Part shown: positions 16,760-25,378 of the stretch, in pieces
How the letters are laid out: each line of letters starts with the position of its first letter
Position numbering within the stretch: position 1 is the stretch's first letter
From: Acidobacteriota bacterium
GTDB taxonomy: Bacteria > Acidobacteriota > Terriglobia > UBA7540
Direction of reading: 5' to 3'
Length of the DNA stretch: 40,401 bases
Assembly: GCA_021827245.1 (NCBI GenBank)
Contig: JAKAWN010000010.1
Coordinates: 1 to 40,401 of the forward strand
Made by a program: the position numbers and the translations under genes
Notes under the pieces: model-generated
What the model was told of the DNA's origin: nothing
Database searches by the model: none
What the model saw: the letters and a program-made list of their open reading frames with translations, nothing else

Positions 16760-17704
16760 TTACTTCTCCTTCAGCCGAAAATGCGAGCGCCATGAGAGCT
16801 GCAGGTTGCCCTGACCGCACGAGGCGCTCAAGCCAATCTGCAGTTGCTTGGGGGCCTTGGCTGGAACCGGCAGCGTTAGCCACCAGGCGCTTGTGATTCG
16901 TGCAAATATCCTGGAGATTAATTGGGGAATCTCATCCATTGAGCGGCAAATGGCAGCTTCTCCCCCCGTCGTACGGGTTAGCGTTTCCAGGCCATTTTGA
17001 TAAGCGCTATCGAGAGTGTCCTGCCGGTATTCAAGCTGAACCACAAAGAGCGGCGCCTGGAGCGCGTCGATATGGCGTACCAGCTTGGAAATCTTCTCGT
17101 CAATCAGCACATCTGGGAATGCCCGGCTGAGATCATTCGGGTCACTGGGATTAATAACGGGGTCCGTGTAATCCTCCCGATAGCTGTAAATACTTCCGTC
17201 AGTGATATAGAACACCGAGACGCGCACCGGATACTTGCGATTCATGGCATCCGCTAGCGAGAGCGCCGTTCGGACCGTTCCCAGCAGCCCCGGGGTCCCA
17301 ATTGGGGACAGGGAGCGAATTGTGTCGATCACCTTCTGACGATTTGGAGTTGGATCGACCAGTACGTGCAATCCGTCCTGAGCACGTAGCAGGCCGATCC
17401 AGGCATTCCGGGGCAACTTAGAGAGGTTGGCTATCACTGCCTGCTTGGCGGCTTCGATTCGCGCAAGGTTGCCACTAAGATCGAACACGATCAGGATGAT
17501 CTGATTACTTGCCGGGCCTAACTCCGCTTGGACCGACGCCGGCCTGCCATTGAGCGTCGTCGCAAACTTGGGCACGCCCGCACATTCGCCCCTGTCAACC
17601 CATGCGGAAAAGGAGACGGTCGGCGTTTGCCCACGGAGGAACGAGGCCGAAGATAAGGCTACAAGCAAGAAAAGGAGCGGGCGGACTAAGAAAGTCTTTG
17701 GCAT
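16760..17704 (-). CDS. VWA (VWFA-related) domain secreted protein
   Basis: Secreted or periplasmic protein of 314 residues with a signal peptide (hydrophobic PLLFLLVALSSASFL, cut near RGQ). A von Willebrand A-type domain spans about residues 65-285; the first strand and metal-site region read ILIVFDLSGN, followed by LSKLPRNAWIGLL and later VSVFYITDGS. A canonical MIDAS is DxSxS; here the third position is Asn, so metal binding may be altered. The composition resembles the VWFA-related family common in Acidobacteriota. Its ATG overlaps the stop codon of the upstream barrel gene by one base (TGATG), and the next gene starts one base after its stop. Function unknown; VWA domains usually mediate protein-protein interaction. 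Confidence 0.85.
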   Translation of the reverse strand: MPKTFLVRPLLFLLVALSSASFLRGQTPTVSFSAWVDRGECAGVPKFATTLNGRPASVQAELGPASNQIILIVFDLSGNLARIEAAKQAVIANLSKLPRNAWIGLLRAQDGLHVLVDPTPNRQKVIDTIRSLSPIGTPGLLGTVRTALSLADAMNRKYPVRVSVFYITDGSIYSYREDYTDPVINPSDPNDLSRAFPDVLIDEKISKLVRHIDALQAPLFVVQLEYRQDTLDSAYQNGLETLTRTTGGEAAICRSMDEIPQLISRIFARITSAWWLTLPVPAKAPKQLQIGLSASCGQGNLQLSWRSHFRLKEK

Positions 17705-20499
17705 CAGAAGCTGATAATGAGTCCAAGTTGAATTATCCGTCCTCCGTAGGAGCCAATAATCTTGCCGGCTTCGATGTTGGGTGCGCTTGGCGGGCCTATT
17801 GTTGTATCGGGATAATTCCAGTTGCCATGATTGAGCACGTTGAAGGCCTCCACATTGAAGTCGAGCGATGTGCCGCCGACCGGCATGCGTTTATCCAGGC
17901 TGACGTCCATCGAATTGTAACCCGGACCCAGCAGGCCGGCTATGGTTCTTGGCGCGTCGCCCAGAGTGAAGTCAGCAGGCTGAGCAAAGGCGGCAGGATT
18001 AAACCATTCCGACGGACTCGGATTTGCCACGTGCGGGTCCACGCCGGGGACAGTGTTGACATAGAGTGTGTTGATCACGTTTCCGGTGTTATTGAATTGG
18101 GGTTGAATCGCCAGCGGCGTCCCGCCATTCCAATAGGCCATGCCACTAACCGACCAGCCGCTGACGAGCGGCCGCCCCCAGCCGGAGAGATCCAGGAGTG
18201 GCTTGCCTGAACCAAATGGCAAGGAGTACATGTAGCTCAACTGGAGATACTGCGGCGGAACATAGGAAGTGGGCGCCCAGTTTTTGCGGATATCGACCAG
18301 ATTCTGGTTGCCGTTCGGACCCGAGTAATCGTCATACTGCCTGGAGTATTCGTAGGTGGCCGTAAACGAAAGGCCGAATGACTCACGCTTTTGCACCTGG
18401 ATATAGCCCGAGTTGCGCTGGAAGCTGCCGGCAGGATAAAGACCATAGAGGTTGAAGCTCGTAAATTGCGGGTATGGCTGGAGCGAGAGGTGGAATGGCA
18501 GGTTATAGAGTTCAGTGCCATACTTCAGATCACTCGGCGGGACCGCGTCGGGATTGATGGCGCCATTGCCGACCAGGATATTTCTGCCTGCTCCGTAATT
18601 TGTGCCTAGAGTGACCATCATCGAAAACGGTACCTGGCGCTCGACTGCGAATGAGGCCGAATGATAAACGGGAACCCGACTGGTCATGTCTATAAAATCT
18701 GCCACCGTGTTATCAGCCGCCGAAGCGCTGAGGTCGGGCAGCGGAGTGCTCGGTGGCGGGATTCCGTTTTCAACGTTGAGAGCAGGGCTCAGTTGGGTGT
18801 TCGAAGAGGTAAAGGTCTGGGTGGCACTGAATCCCTGTGTCCCAAACTGGCCGTTATAGATCGGGATATGGCCATACCAGTGGTGGTAGTTGGCACGAAC
18901 TACGGTTTGCGACTTGCCCTTGGGGTTCCAGGCTACGTCCACATCCCAGTCGAGGTTGATATTGGGCGGGCGCAGGCCCCGTGCGATCCCGTCCCGACCC
19001 GCGAAGGCGAGTGCACCCATCTTAAGGGTTGCCGGATCAAGTAAAGCAGGGTCGACTGTGCTCTGGCGATTGTACTTTTCCACTCGGGGGGTGTGCCGCA
19101 TGAGATTGAAGTCAAGGTCGAGAGTCACTGTCTTCGAGAGTTGGTACTTGTCGCTACCTGCGAAGGACTGATAGGAATCGCGGAAGTAGGACGGCGCAGT
19201 GACGACGGTTTTCTGCCCACTTTGTGCCAGGCCAAGAAGAAAGCTCGCAAACGGGTCGCCCGTGTCGTTAATGCCGGGCAGGCTGGTCAGACCCGAAGAA
19301 AATTCATAGTAGCCGCTGGGGTACTGCGGAGTGAACGAATTCACCTGGTATTGATCGGCCTGGAACGTAAAGTTAAACGATTGCTTTCCCTGCTGGGTGG
19401 AAACGGAATCGCGGACCTCTGTGGTATTGTGGGCGTTGTGCGACTCAGGGAAGCCGGTACCCATCGAGACATAATTGCCGTCGAGCTGATAGACCGGGAA
19501 AGGAGACTGTCCTGTAACTCCGATGCTGACAACATTGGATTCGGCCATGAGGTGGAGTGAGTTGACGGTTTTCGAGGTTGCCGTCAAGACATAGTCGACT
19601 GCAGCGCGCCACCGCGAATAGTTCTGGGGTGGAGCCGTAGGGCTTGCGATATTCGGAAAGTATTGCGCAGTGCTAAGGAAACCGTTGGAGATGGCTGTCT
19701 GGAAGCTCAGACGTTGCCGGCTGCCAATAGATTGATCGACTCGGGCAATGATTCCGTCAGCATTGTCTATCTGCGGTGAGTTGACAAAGTAATTGTTCTG
19801 GAAGAAAGGGCCGACATGGGCGTTGGGCAACGGATAGAGTGACAATGCCTTTTGAACATCCGGTGCAAGACGGTCTGGCGGGATAATGTTTCCAGGGAAT
19901 GGCGAGCGCAGGTATTGCAGATTGCTGGTGGAAACCGGCAGAGCAGGGTTGTACGCGGGATTGGGGGTGGTTGCATTGGGGTCGTAAATGATCAGCGGGT
20001 TGCCGGCCGGATCCACGGTTTTTGAAAAATCTCCAATTCGCTGGGCAGCCGTGGGGATAGTAAGCAGGGAGGCGCTGGAGATGGTTTGACGGACACCCTC
20101 GTAAGAAAGCGTGAAAAACGTATTGCGTGGATTGGTGATCAGATGGGGGATCACCAGCGGGCCGGAGACATTGAACCCAAACTGATTGCGGTGCAGCGGT
20201 GACTTGCTTCCGCCGTTTTGCTTTACTTGATGCGGAATTGCATCCAGAATGTCGTTACGGAAGTATTCAAAAACTCGACCATGCCATTGCAATTTGGGGC
20301 CAGACCGCCGCCGAGCGGATGCCGGACTGTTTGGGCGCATACCCCATTTGTATGTCAGGGCCTTAAATTCTTGAGTTGCACTGGAGAGTGGAGAGGCCTG
20401 GGTAGAGGCCTTTTGAGTTTCTTTCGGAAGGGAACCTGAAGCATACGCTATAGGCACACCTATAATGAGGCCCATGAGGGCGCATACCATGATCTTCAT
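17704..20499 (-). CDS. Oar-like outer-membrane beta-barrel protein lacking N-terminal and plug domains
   Basis: Outer-membrane protein of 931 residues related to acidobacterial TonB-dependent, Oar-like receptors. After a signal peptide (LMGLIIGVPIAYASG) there is a short low-complexity linker, then at about residue 78 FEYFRNDILDA and NQFGFNVSGPLVIPHL, a sequence that in full-length homologues follows the carboxypeptidase-regulatory and plug domains. Both of those domains are missing. The rest is barrel: long alternating strands and loops, with GPGYNSMDVSLDKRMPV and FNVEAFNVLNHGNWNYP as typical late motifs, ending in LGLIISF with terminal Phe. The ATG is 15-20 bases downstream of a good promoter. 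It is the first gene of a translationally coupled trio with the VWA and coiled-coil genes. Without a plug it may act as a scaffold or open channel; this is inference. Confidence 0.88.
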   Translation of the reverse strand: MKIMVCALMGLIIGVPIAYASGSLPKETQKASTQASPLSSATQEFKALTYKWGMRPNSPASARRRSGPKLQWHGRVFEYFRNDILDAIPHQVKQNGGSKSPLHRNQFGFNVSGPLVIPHLITNPRNTFFTLSYEGVRQTISSASLLTIPTAAQRIGDFSKTVDPAGNPLIIYDPNATTPNPAYNPALPVSTSNLQYLRSPFPGNIIPPDRLAPDVQKALSLYPLPNAHVGPFFQNNYFVNSPQIDNADGIIARVDQSIGSRQRLSFQTAISNGFLSTAQYFPNIASPTAPPQNYSRWRAAVDYVLTATSKTVNSLHLMAESNVVSIGVTGQSPFPVYQLDGNYVSMGTGFPESHNAHNTTEVRDSVSTQQGKQSFNFTFQADQYQVNSFTPQYPSGYYEFSSGLTSLPGINDTGDPFASFLLGLAQSGQKTVVTAPSYFRDSYQSFAGSDKYQLSKTVTLDLDFNLMRHTPRVEKYNRQSTVDPALLDPATLKMGALAFAGRDGIARGLRPPNINLDWDVDVAWNPKGKSQTVVRANYHHWYGHIPIYNGQFGTQGFSATQTFTSSNTQLSPALNVENGIPPPSTPLPDLSASAADNTVADFIDMTSRVPVYHSASFAVERQVPFSMMVTLGTNYGAGRNILVGNGAINPDAVPPSDLKYGTELYNLPFHLSLQPYPQFTSFNLYGLYPAGSFQRNSGYIQVQKRESFGLSFTATYEYSRQYDDYSGPNGNQNLVDIRKNWAPTSYVPPQYLQLSYMYSLPFGSGKPLLDLSGWGRPLVSGWSVSGMAYWNGGTPLAIQPQFNNTGNVINTLYVNTVPGVDPHVANPSPSEWFNPAAFAQPADFTLGDAPRTIAGLLGPGYNSMDVSLDKRMPVGGTSLDFNVEAFNVLNHGNWNYPDTTIGPPSAPNIEAGKIIGSYGGRIIQLGLIISF

Positions 20500-20520
20500 T
20501 TCGGGCTCTCACAAATTAGA

Positions 20521-20550
20521 AGTATATACCGCTGCCACTTCTTGTGACAA
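20521..20550 (-). promoter_or_regulatory. Sigma-70-type promoter for the barrel-VWA-coiled-coil operon
   Basis: On the minus strand TTGTCA (20550-20545) and TATACT (20526-20521) are 18 bases apart, each one mismatch from consensus. Transcription would begin about 15 bases upstream of the ATG at 20499, leaving a very short leader. Confidence 0.65.
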
Positions 20551-20722
20551 CCCCTTGCTGAGAGAGGAAACCGTTCACTCGAGCTTAATAACCACTGCGA
20601 AAGAACAAAAACCTCCTTCCCGGGGTCTCAGACCTGTGCGTTATCCATAAGCACCATATCGACATGACCTGACAGATGATGGCAGGTATTCGCGGCGGGA
20701 CTCCTGCCAATTTCGGAAAGGA

Positions 20723-20752
20723 TTCACGGTGCTCGATTTCATCCGGTATAAT
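20723..20752 (+). promoter_or_regulatory. Candidate promoter for the MFS transporter gene
   Basis: A perfect TATAAT (20747-20752) with TTCACG (20723-20728, 4 of 6 matches) 18 bases upstream. It lies 167 bases before the ATG, so if real it gives a long leader. Confidence 0.45.
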
Positions 20753-20919
20753 CGAACGCCCCGGCTTATGTGAGTGCTGCGCCCTGGGCCGACGCGGCGG
20801 GTCGGCATTGACCTGGAATTGCCGGAGCGCTTTGCTGGACACAAATTGTCCGCATGTTCGGGAAGGGCATCTTGAACTCAAATCTCTGAGGCAGCCATAC
20901 ATCGAAGAAAGAGGCTACT

Positions 20920-22707
20920 ATGCAAACCTCAAAGGGTTTCAAACTCCAGCCGGCAGCCTACAACCGATTCTTGAAGTTGGTCGCCGGACTCGGCGGATTG
21001 CTCTACGGAATTGATGTAGGTATCATCGCTGGGGCGTTGCCATATCTGGAGGCAACCTCAGGGCTGAATGCGGGACAGATTTCCTTCGTGGTGGCGGCCG
21101 TCCTCTTGGGTACCGTAATCTCGACCCTGTTTGCCGGCCTCCTGGCCGACGGCATCGGGCGGAAACGACTGATGATTCTGAGCGGGGCCCTGTTCTCAGC
21201 CAGCATTCCCATCATCGCGCTCTCGCACAGCTATGAACTGCTGATCCTTGGCCGTTTGTGCCAAGGGATCAGCGCCGGGTTAATCGGCGTAGTCGTGCCG
21301 CTCTACCTGGCGGAGTGCCTGGCACCGGAGGATCGTGGCCAGGGCACTGCCATGTTCCAGTGGTTGCTGACTCTCGGCATTGTGGCTGCTGCCGGGGTGG
21401 GCATGTATTTCAGCTTGCGTGTAGAGGAAGTTGCCAAACTGGGCAATGCGCAGTTGCTGTTTGCCTATAAAAACCACGCTTGGCGCAGCATTTTCTGGGT
21501 TTCGCTGCCGCCGGGGTTGCTCTTCGTGCTGGGTGGCTTTTTCGTGGCGGAATCGCCGCGCTGGTTGTTCCGGTGCGGGCGACCCCAGTTGGCGCAGGAC
21601 GCCCTCCTGCGGTCGCGTTCGCCCGAACAGGCCCGGCTGGAACTGGTGGAAATGGAAAGCAATCAGGCCGAAGAAAGAATCAAAGCGGCAGGAAGGCGTG
21701 TCGCTGAGAGTTTGCTACAACGGAAATACGTGATCCCGTTTCTATTGGCCTGCGTGATTCTGGCCTGCAATCAGGCCACCGGCATTAACTCGATTATTGG
21801 ATACAACACCGCTATTTTGATCCAGAGCGGGTTGTCGGATGTGGCGGCCCACTGGGGTTACATCATTTTCACCGTTGTGCAGGCGCTGGCCACGATCGTG
21901 GGCATGGTGCTGGTGGACCGGAAAGGCCGCAGATTTTTGCTCTCGCTGGGCACGGCCGGAATCGTGGCGTCGTTGTTAGCGACTGCATTTTTATTCCATC
22001 GGAGCGAACGCTATCGTGTGGACGTACGCCAGGCGGTTCAGGCGATGGTGGACGGGCAGGCAAGCTTGAAAGTGAATTTTACGCCGGCGCTCGAACGACA
22101 ATGGCTGACCGAGGCTGGGCACGCCGCCATGGCGGGAGAACCGGCCACCCTGACCATCATTTATTCATACGGAGATTTCAGCGCTGTAACACCGGCGGCA
22201 ATTTCGAGCCACCCGCTCTCGACGCCGGTTCAAATGGACCGATCAAGCTGCGTTCCAGGCAATAAGGTGGTGGCCTTTTTCTCTAATCCGTTTGGCAATC
22301 TTGATCAGGCCCGGACGGCTCCGCTGCGCATACAGCATGCGCTGATCACGCCATTGCCCAGCAGGGGAAATGGCTGGCTGGCAGCCCTCAGCCTGTTCGC
22401 CTTTGTGGTATTTTACGCCATGGGGCCCGGTATCTGCGTCTGGCTGGCCTTATCGGAACTGATGCCCACCCGCATCCGCTCCAACGGTATGAGCATCGCC
22501 TTAGTGATCAACGAAGCGGTTGCCACCTTCCTGGCAGCCATTTTCCTTCCTACGGTTGGCCGCTATGGCTACACCACAATGTTCCTGCTTTTCGCTGGCT
22601 TTACCGTTATATACTTCCTCACTGTGATTTTGTTCTTGCCGGAAACCAAGGGCAAGACGCTTGAAGAGATCGAAGCCCACTTTTCCGGTGCCGGCGTCAA
22701 GGCATAA
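20920..22707 (+). CDS. Sugar porter-type MFS transporter with large extra loop
   Basis: Inner-membrane major facilitator superfamily transporter, sugar porter family, probably a proton-coupled or facilitative sugar carrier. 595 residues against about 460-500 for most family members. Sugar-porter signatures are present: GGLLYGIDVGIIAGALP in helix 1, DGIGRKR between helices 2 and 3, GRLCQGISAGLIGVVVPLYLAE in helices 4-5, QATGINSIIGYNT in helix 7, DRKGRR between helices 8 and 9, and LPETKGKTLEEIE at the C-terminus. The extra length is one insert of about 120 residues (about 360-482) between helices 9 and 10, predicted on the outer side of the membrane. ATG start with AGAGG upstream. It stands alone, convergent with the FecR gene. 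The sugar specificity cannot be read from the sequence. Confidence 0.93.
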   Translation: MQTSKGFKLQPAAYNRFLKLVAGLGGLLYGIDVGIIAGALPYLEATSGLNAGQISFVVAAVLLGTVISTLFAGLLADGIGRKRLMILSGALFSASIPIIALSHSYELLILGRLCQGISAGLIGVVVPLYLAECLAPEDRGQGTAMFQWLLTLGIVAAAGVGMYFSLRVEEVAKLGNAQLLFAYKNHAWRSIFWVSLPPGLLFVLGGFFVAESPRWLFRCGRPQLAQDALLRSRSPEQARLELVEMESNQAEERIKAAGRRVAESLLQRKYVIPFLLACVILACNQATGINSIIGYNTAILIQSGLSDVAAHWGYIIFTVVQALATIVGMVLVDRKGRRFLLSLGTAGIVASLLATAFLFHRSERYRVDVRQAVQAMVDGQASLKVNFTPALERQWLTEAGHAAMAGEPATLTIIYSYGDFSAVTPAAISSHPLSTPVQMDRSSCVPGNKVVAFFSNPFGNLDQARTAPLRIQHALITPLPSRGNGWLAALSLFAFVVFYAMGPGICVWLALSELMPTRIRSNGMSIALVINEAVATFLAAIFLPTVGRYGYTTMFLLFAGFTVIYFLTVILFLPETKGKTLEEIEAHFSGAGVKA

Positions 22708-22780
22708 ACCAAGCCCAGGACCAGAACCTGCGGAGTTTGGAATCCTTTCGGGCTCTATATCAACAGACCGTTACTACTTC

Positions 22781-25126
22781 TTAGCGCCCGTGGCGTCCGC
22801 CGCCTCTAGGGCTGGGCGATGAATGTGACGGCGAACCATGGAAACCGCCCCCGCCTCCGTGAAAGCTTGGCGCTGAACGCCTCTGATATCCGCCACCGTA
22901 ATTTCTCGGAGCAGAGCTGCCCCGATATCCTCCGTAAGAGCGATAACGTGGTTCGCTGACGATCGGTTTGTTCAAACGGAGCGGCGGCCGGGAATAATAG
23001 GAGCGGGAGCCGTTGTAGCCTGGCCTCTCAAAGCGGGGCTGAGAGTATCCTTGTGGTCGCGATCCCCCGCCATAAAAACCTCCGCCGCCACGCTGCTGCG
23101 GAGCTTGTGGCTGTGGCCTGAAGCGATTCCATCCGGCCCGGTTGCCGCTTTCGCTTTGCGGTGCGGGTCTGGAGAAGTTGGAGAATCGTCCCTGGTTTCG
23201 CGGAGCGTATTGCGGCGCTGCCTGGGGTGTGAAGCGGCGGAAGCCGGTGCCTCCGTTTTGCTGGCTGCGGCCTGCCGGACGGGCCTGTGGGCTGAACCGC
23301 TGCGCTCCCCGACTTGGTGCCTCGCGGAATACTGGAGCCTGACCTTGGCGTCGGATATTGTCACGCGATTGGGCTCCAATATTCCCAGTTCCGAATCTTC
23401 GCCAGCCGGGTTGGCCGGCCCGGGCACTGCGCCGGTTGGCAAAACCGCCAACCTGCCTTGACTGTGGATTCTCCCGAACTACTGGGGCAGGACTCCGGCG
23501 GACGGTATTACCCCGCTGCTGCGAAATACCAGGCCTCGGCTCCCTGCCGCGGGCGTTTGCTGCCTCTCTGCCCCGTGCTCCGAAGGTACGGTTTGCACCA
23601 GCGTTCGGGGCAGCGCGGTTTACGCCGGCTACCCTGACGTTGTGGGTTTCAACCATCCGGCGAATTGAAGCTTCCTGGCTGTTGAATGAATGTTCACGGT
23701 TGGACACGGCCGCCGGGCGGCGTGAGAAGAAATGAGTGTTGTTGGCCCGGACTCTTGCCACTGCCGGAACGACCGCTGCGCGATTCGTGACCCTCAGGCT
23801 GGCTCGCGTCGGGACCACTGGCAGAGTGCCTCGGACGACGTCAGCCCGACTCAGCATCGCTTCGGTGACTACCCCATGGTTGCCCCTTACGCCCGCTTGC
23901 CCGAACCGGTTTCCTGGCATCGTTACAAGGCCTCGGCGAATCTGGCGGTCGGTTGCTAGCAAGGCCAGGTTTGAGCCACCAAACCCGCGCCGCCCGTGGT
24001 CGAATCCCCTGCCGTAGTGATCATGGAAGTTGACCACATTAAACGAGTGGCCGTGACCCCACCACGGATGGAACCGATCCCGCGGTCCAAGCGGGCACCA
24101 GCCAATCGACCGAAATCCGTACCCGAAGCCGAAGGCGAAGCGGTGGTACCCGTATCCGAAACCGAAGAAGGAAACATAGGCCGGCGCCCACAACGGACGG
24201 TAAAAGGGAGTCACATAGCCGGGCCACCAGCACCAGATATTGTTCCAGAAGAACCAGCGGCCATAGTGATAGGGCGCCCAGCCCCACGGATCATAGGAAA
24301 CCCAGGTCCAGCCATAAAAAGGCTCCCAGACCCACCGCCCATAACTATACGGGACCCATCCTGCGTCCACGTAGGGCGTCCAGCACCAGTCGTAATTGGG
24401 AACATAGACCCAATGGCCGTAGGCGCCAAGATTCTGGGCTCCCGTGTAGTAGCGGTTTACGTGGTTGTAGTTCTGCGCGTTTTCGAAAACACCATTGCGG
24501 TCACGGTTCCAGTAGTCCCAGTTGTCGAGAGGGGGAGCGCTTGAAATTCGATATTGAGGATTCTGCGAGCCCTCGACGGTGATCTGCTGGCCTGCTTCCA
24601 AGTTCGTTGAGCCCTGCGGCGTCGAGATTTGCGCCTGGCCTCTGCGAACCGTCACCAATGTGAGGGAGTCGGAGTTGACGTCGATTCGATAAGTTCCATC
24701 CTGCAAAGGCTCAACGGCCACGTTCGGGGTGTCCACTTCAGCGTTTGCCTGGTTGCCCTGAAACACAGCCAGATCGGCCGTGCCATGTGACACCTGAAGC
24801 TGGATACGCGATGCCGTCAGATCGGCAATCTTGACCGCCGTGTTTTGATCCAGCCGCACGACGTTTGAGTAGTTGAGTTGGACCTCTGCGCGCGAACCTG
24901 CGCCTGTGGCAATTGTATCTCCCGCGAGCAGAGGCGTGTTCACCGTTGCAGCCACCCACTCGTTAGAGTCACCGCGCTCCATTGAAACGTCGCCCTTGAT
25001 CAGGCTGACGTGCGCTACGACCGGCGAGCTCTCCGTTGTCCCCGTTTGGGCGAGCAGAGGAAGACCGGCCAGCGCCAGCGCTACCGGAATGATGGTAAAC
25101 ACCCACTTCAGCTTCTTCGCCCTCAT
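22781..25126 (-). CDS. FecR domain protein with YXWGXW-like region and low-complexity C-terminus
   Basis: Secreted or periplasmic protein of 781 residues. The signal peptide (VFTIIPVALALAGLPLLAQ) is followed by a FecR-type domain (about 38-190; GDTIATGAGSRAEVQL and VVRLDQNTAVKIADL are typical), then a Trp/Tyr/Gly/Pro-rich block (about 205-345) with repeated units such as GRWVWEPFYGWTWVSYDPW and GWAPYHYGRW, resembling the YXWGXW/DUF6600 family. The C-terminal half (about 400-781) is an Arg/Gly/Gln/Ser-rich low-complexity tail without recognisable fold. The ATG has an excellent ribosome-binding site, AGGAGGTG, a few bases upstream, suggesting high expression. Unlike classical FecR anti-sigma regulators, it has no N-terminal cytoplasmic region and no adjacent sigma factor, so a surface or wall-associated structural role is more likely. 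Function unknown. Confidence 0.88.
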   Translation of the reverse strand: MRAKKLKWVFTIIPVALALAGLPLLAQTGTTESSPVVAHVSLIKGDVSMERGDSNEWVAATVNTPLLAGDTIATGAGSRAEVQLNYSNVVRLDQNTAVKIADLTASRIQLQVSHGTADLAVFQGNQANAEVDTPNVAVEPLQDGTYRIDVNSDSLTLVTVRRGQAQISTPQGSTNLEAGQQITVEGSQNPQYRISSAPPLDNWDYWNRDRNGVFENAQNYNHVNRYYTGAQNLGAYGHWVYVPNYDWCWTPYVDAGWVPYSYGRWVWEPFYGWTWVSYDPWGWAPYHYGRWFFWNNIWCWWPGYVTPFYRPLWAPAYVSFFGFGYGYHRFAFGFGYGFRSIGWCPLGPRDRFHPWWGHGHSFNVVNFHDHYGRGFDHGRRGFGGSNLALLATDRQIRRGLVTMPGNRFGQAGVRGNHGVVTEAMLSRADVVRGTLPVVPTRASLRVTNRAAVVPAVARVRANNTHFFSRRPAAVSNREHSFNSQEASIRRMVETHNVRVAGVNRAAPNAGANRTFGARGREAANARGREPRPGISQQRGNTVRRSPAPVVRENPQSRQVGGFANRRSARAGQPGWRRFGTGNIGAQSRDNIRRQGQAPVFREAPSRGAQRFSPQARPAGRSQQNGGTGFRRFTPQAAPQYAPRNQGRFSNFSRPAPQSESGNRAGWNRFRPQPQAPQQRGGGGFYGGGSRPQGYSQPRFERPGYNGSRSYYSRPPLRLNKPIVSEPRYRSYGGYRGSSAPRNYGGGYQRRSAPSFHGGGGGFHGSPSHSSPSPRGGGRHGR

Positions 25127-25378
25127 GGTGCACCTCCTGGCTCAGTCGTCCCTCTCGACGGACGTTGCCCGATTAGTATCAGGGCACGAATATTGCCAAA
25201 TTGCCCTTGATGAGAGCTTGCAACCTACTGATAAAATGGGAAATACAAGTTTCTCGTTATACGGGCTGAGTGGCCGGGCGGTGATTCTGAGTGATATCAG
25301 CCAAATGTGGTGGAAATCAACCACCGGAAGAAGGCTGCGGAATGCGGAGCTTGTTTTTGGTTTGCGCCCGCGAAAACC

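Larger units (their letters stand above)
20500..20919. other. Divergent intergenic region between barrel operon and MFS gene
   Basis: No credible gene; the short ORFs overlap on both strands and carry no recognisable protein. It contains two divergent promoter candidates (20521-20550 minus, 20723-20752 plus). The plus-strand candidate would give an untranslated leader of about 160 bases before the MFS gene; no known riboswitch was recognised in it. Confidence 0.6.

Noticed and set aside
20676..21014. Plus-strand ORF of 112 codons before the MFS gene
   Set aside because: It overlaps the MFS start in another frame and has low-quality composition.
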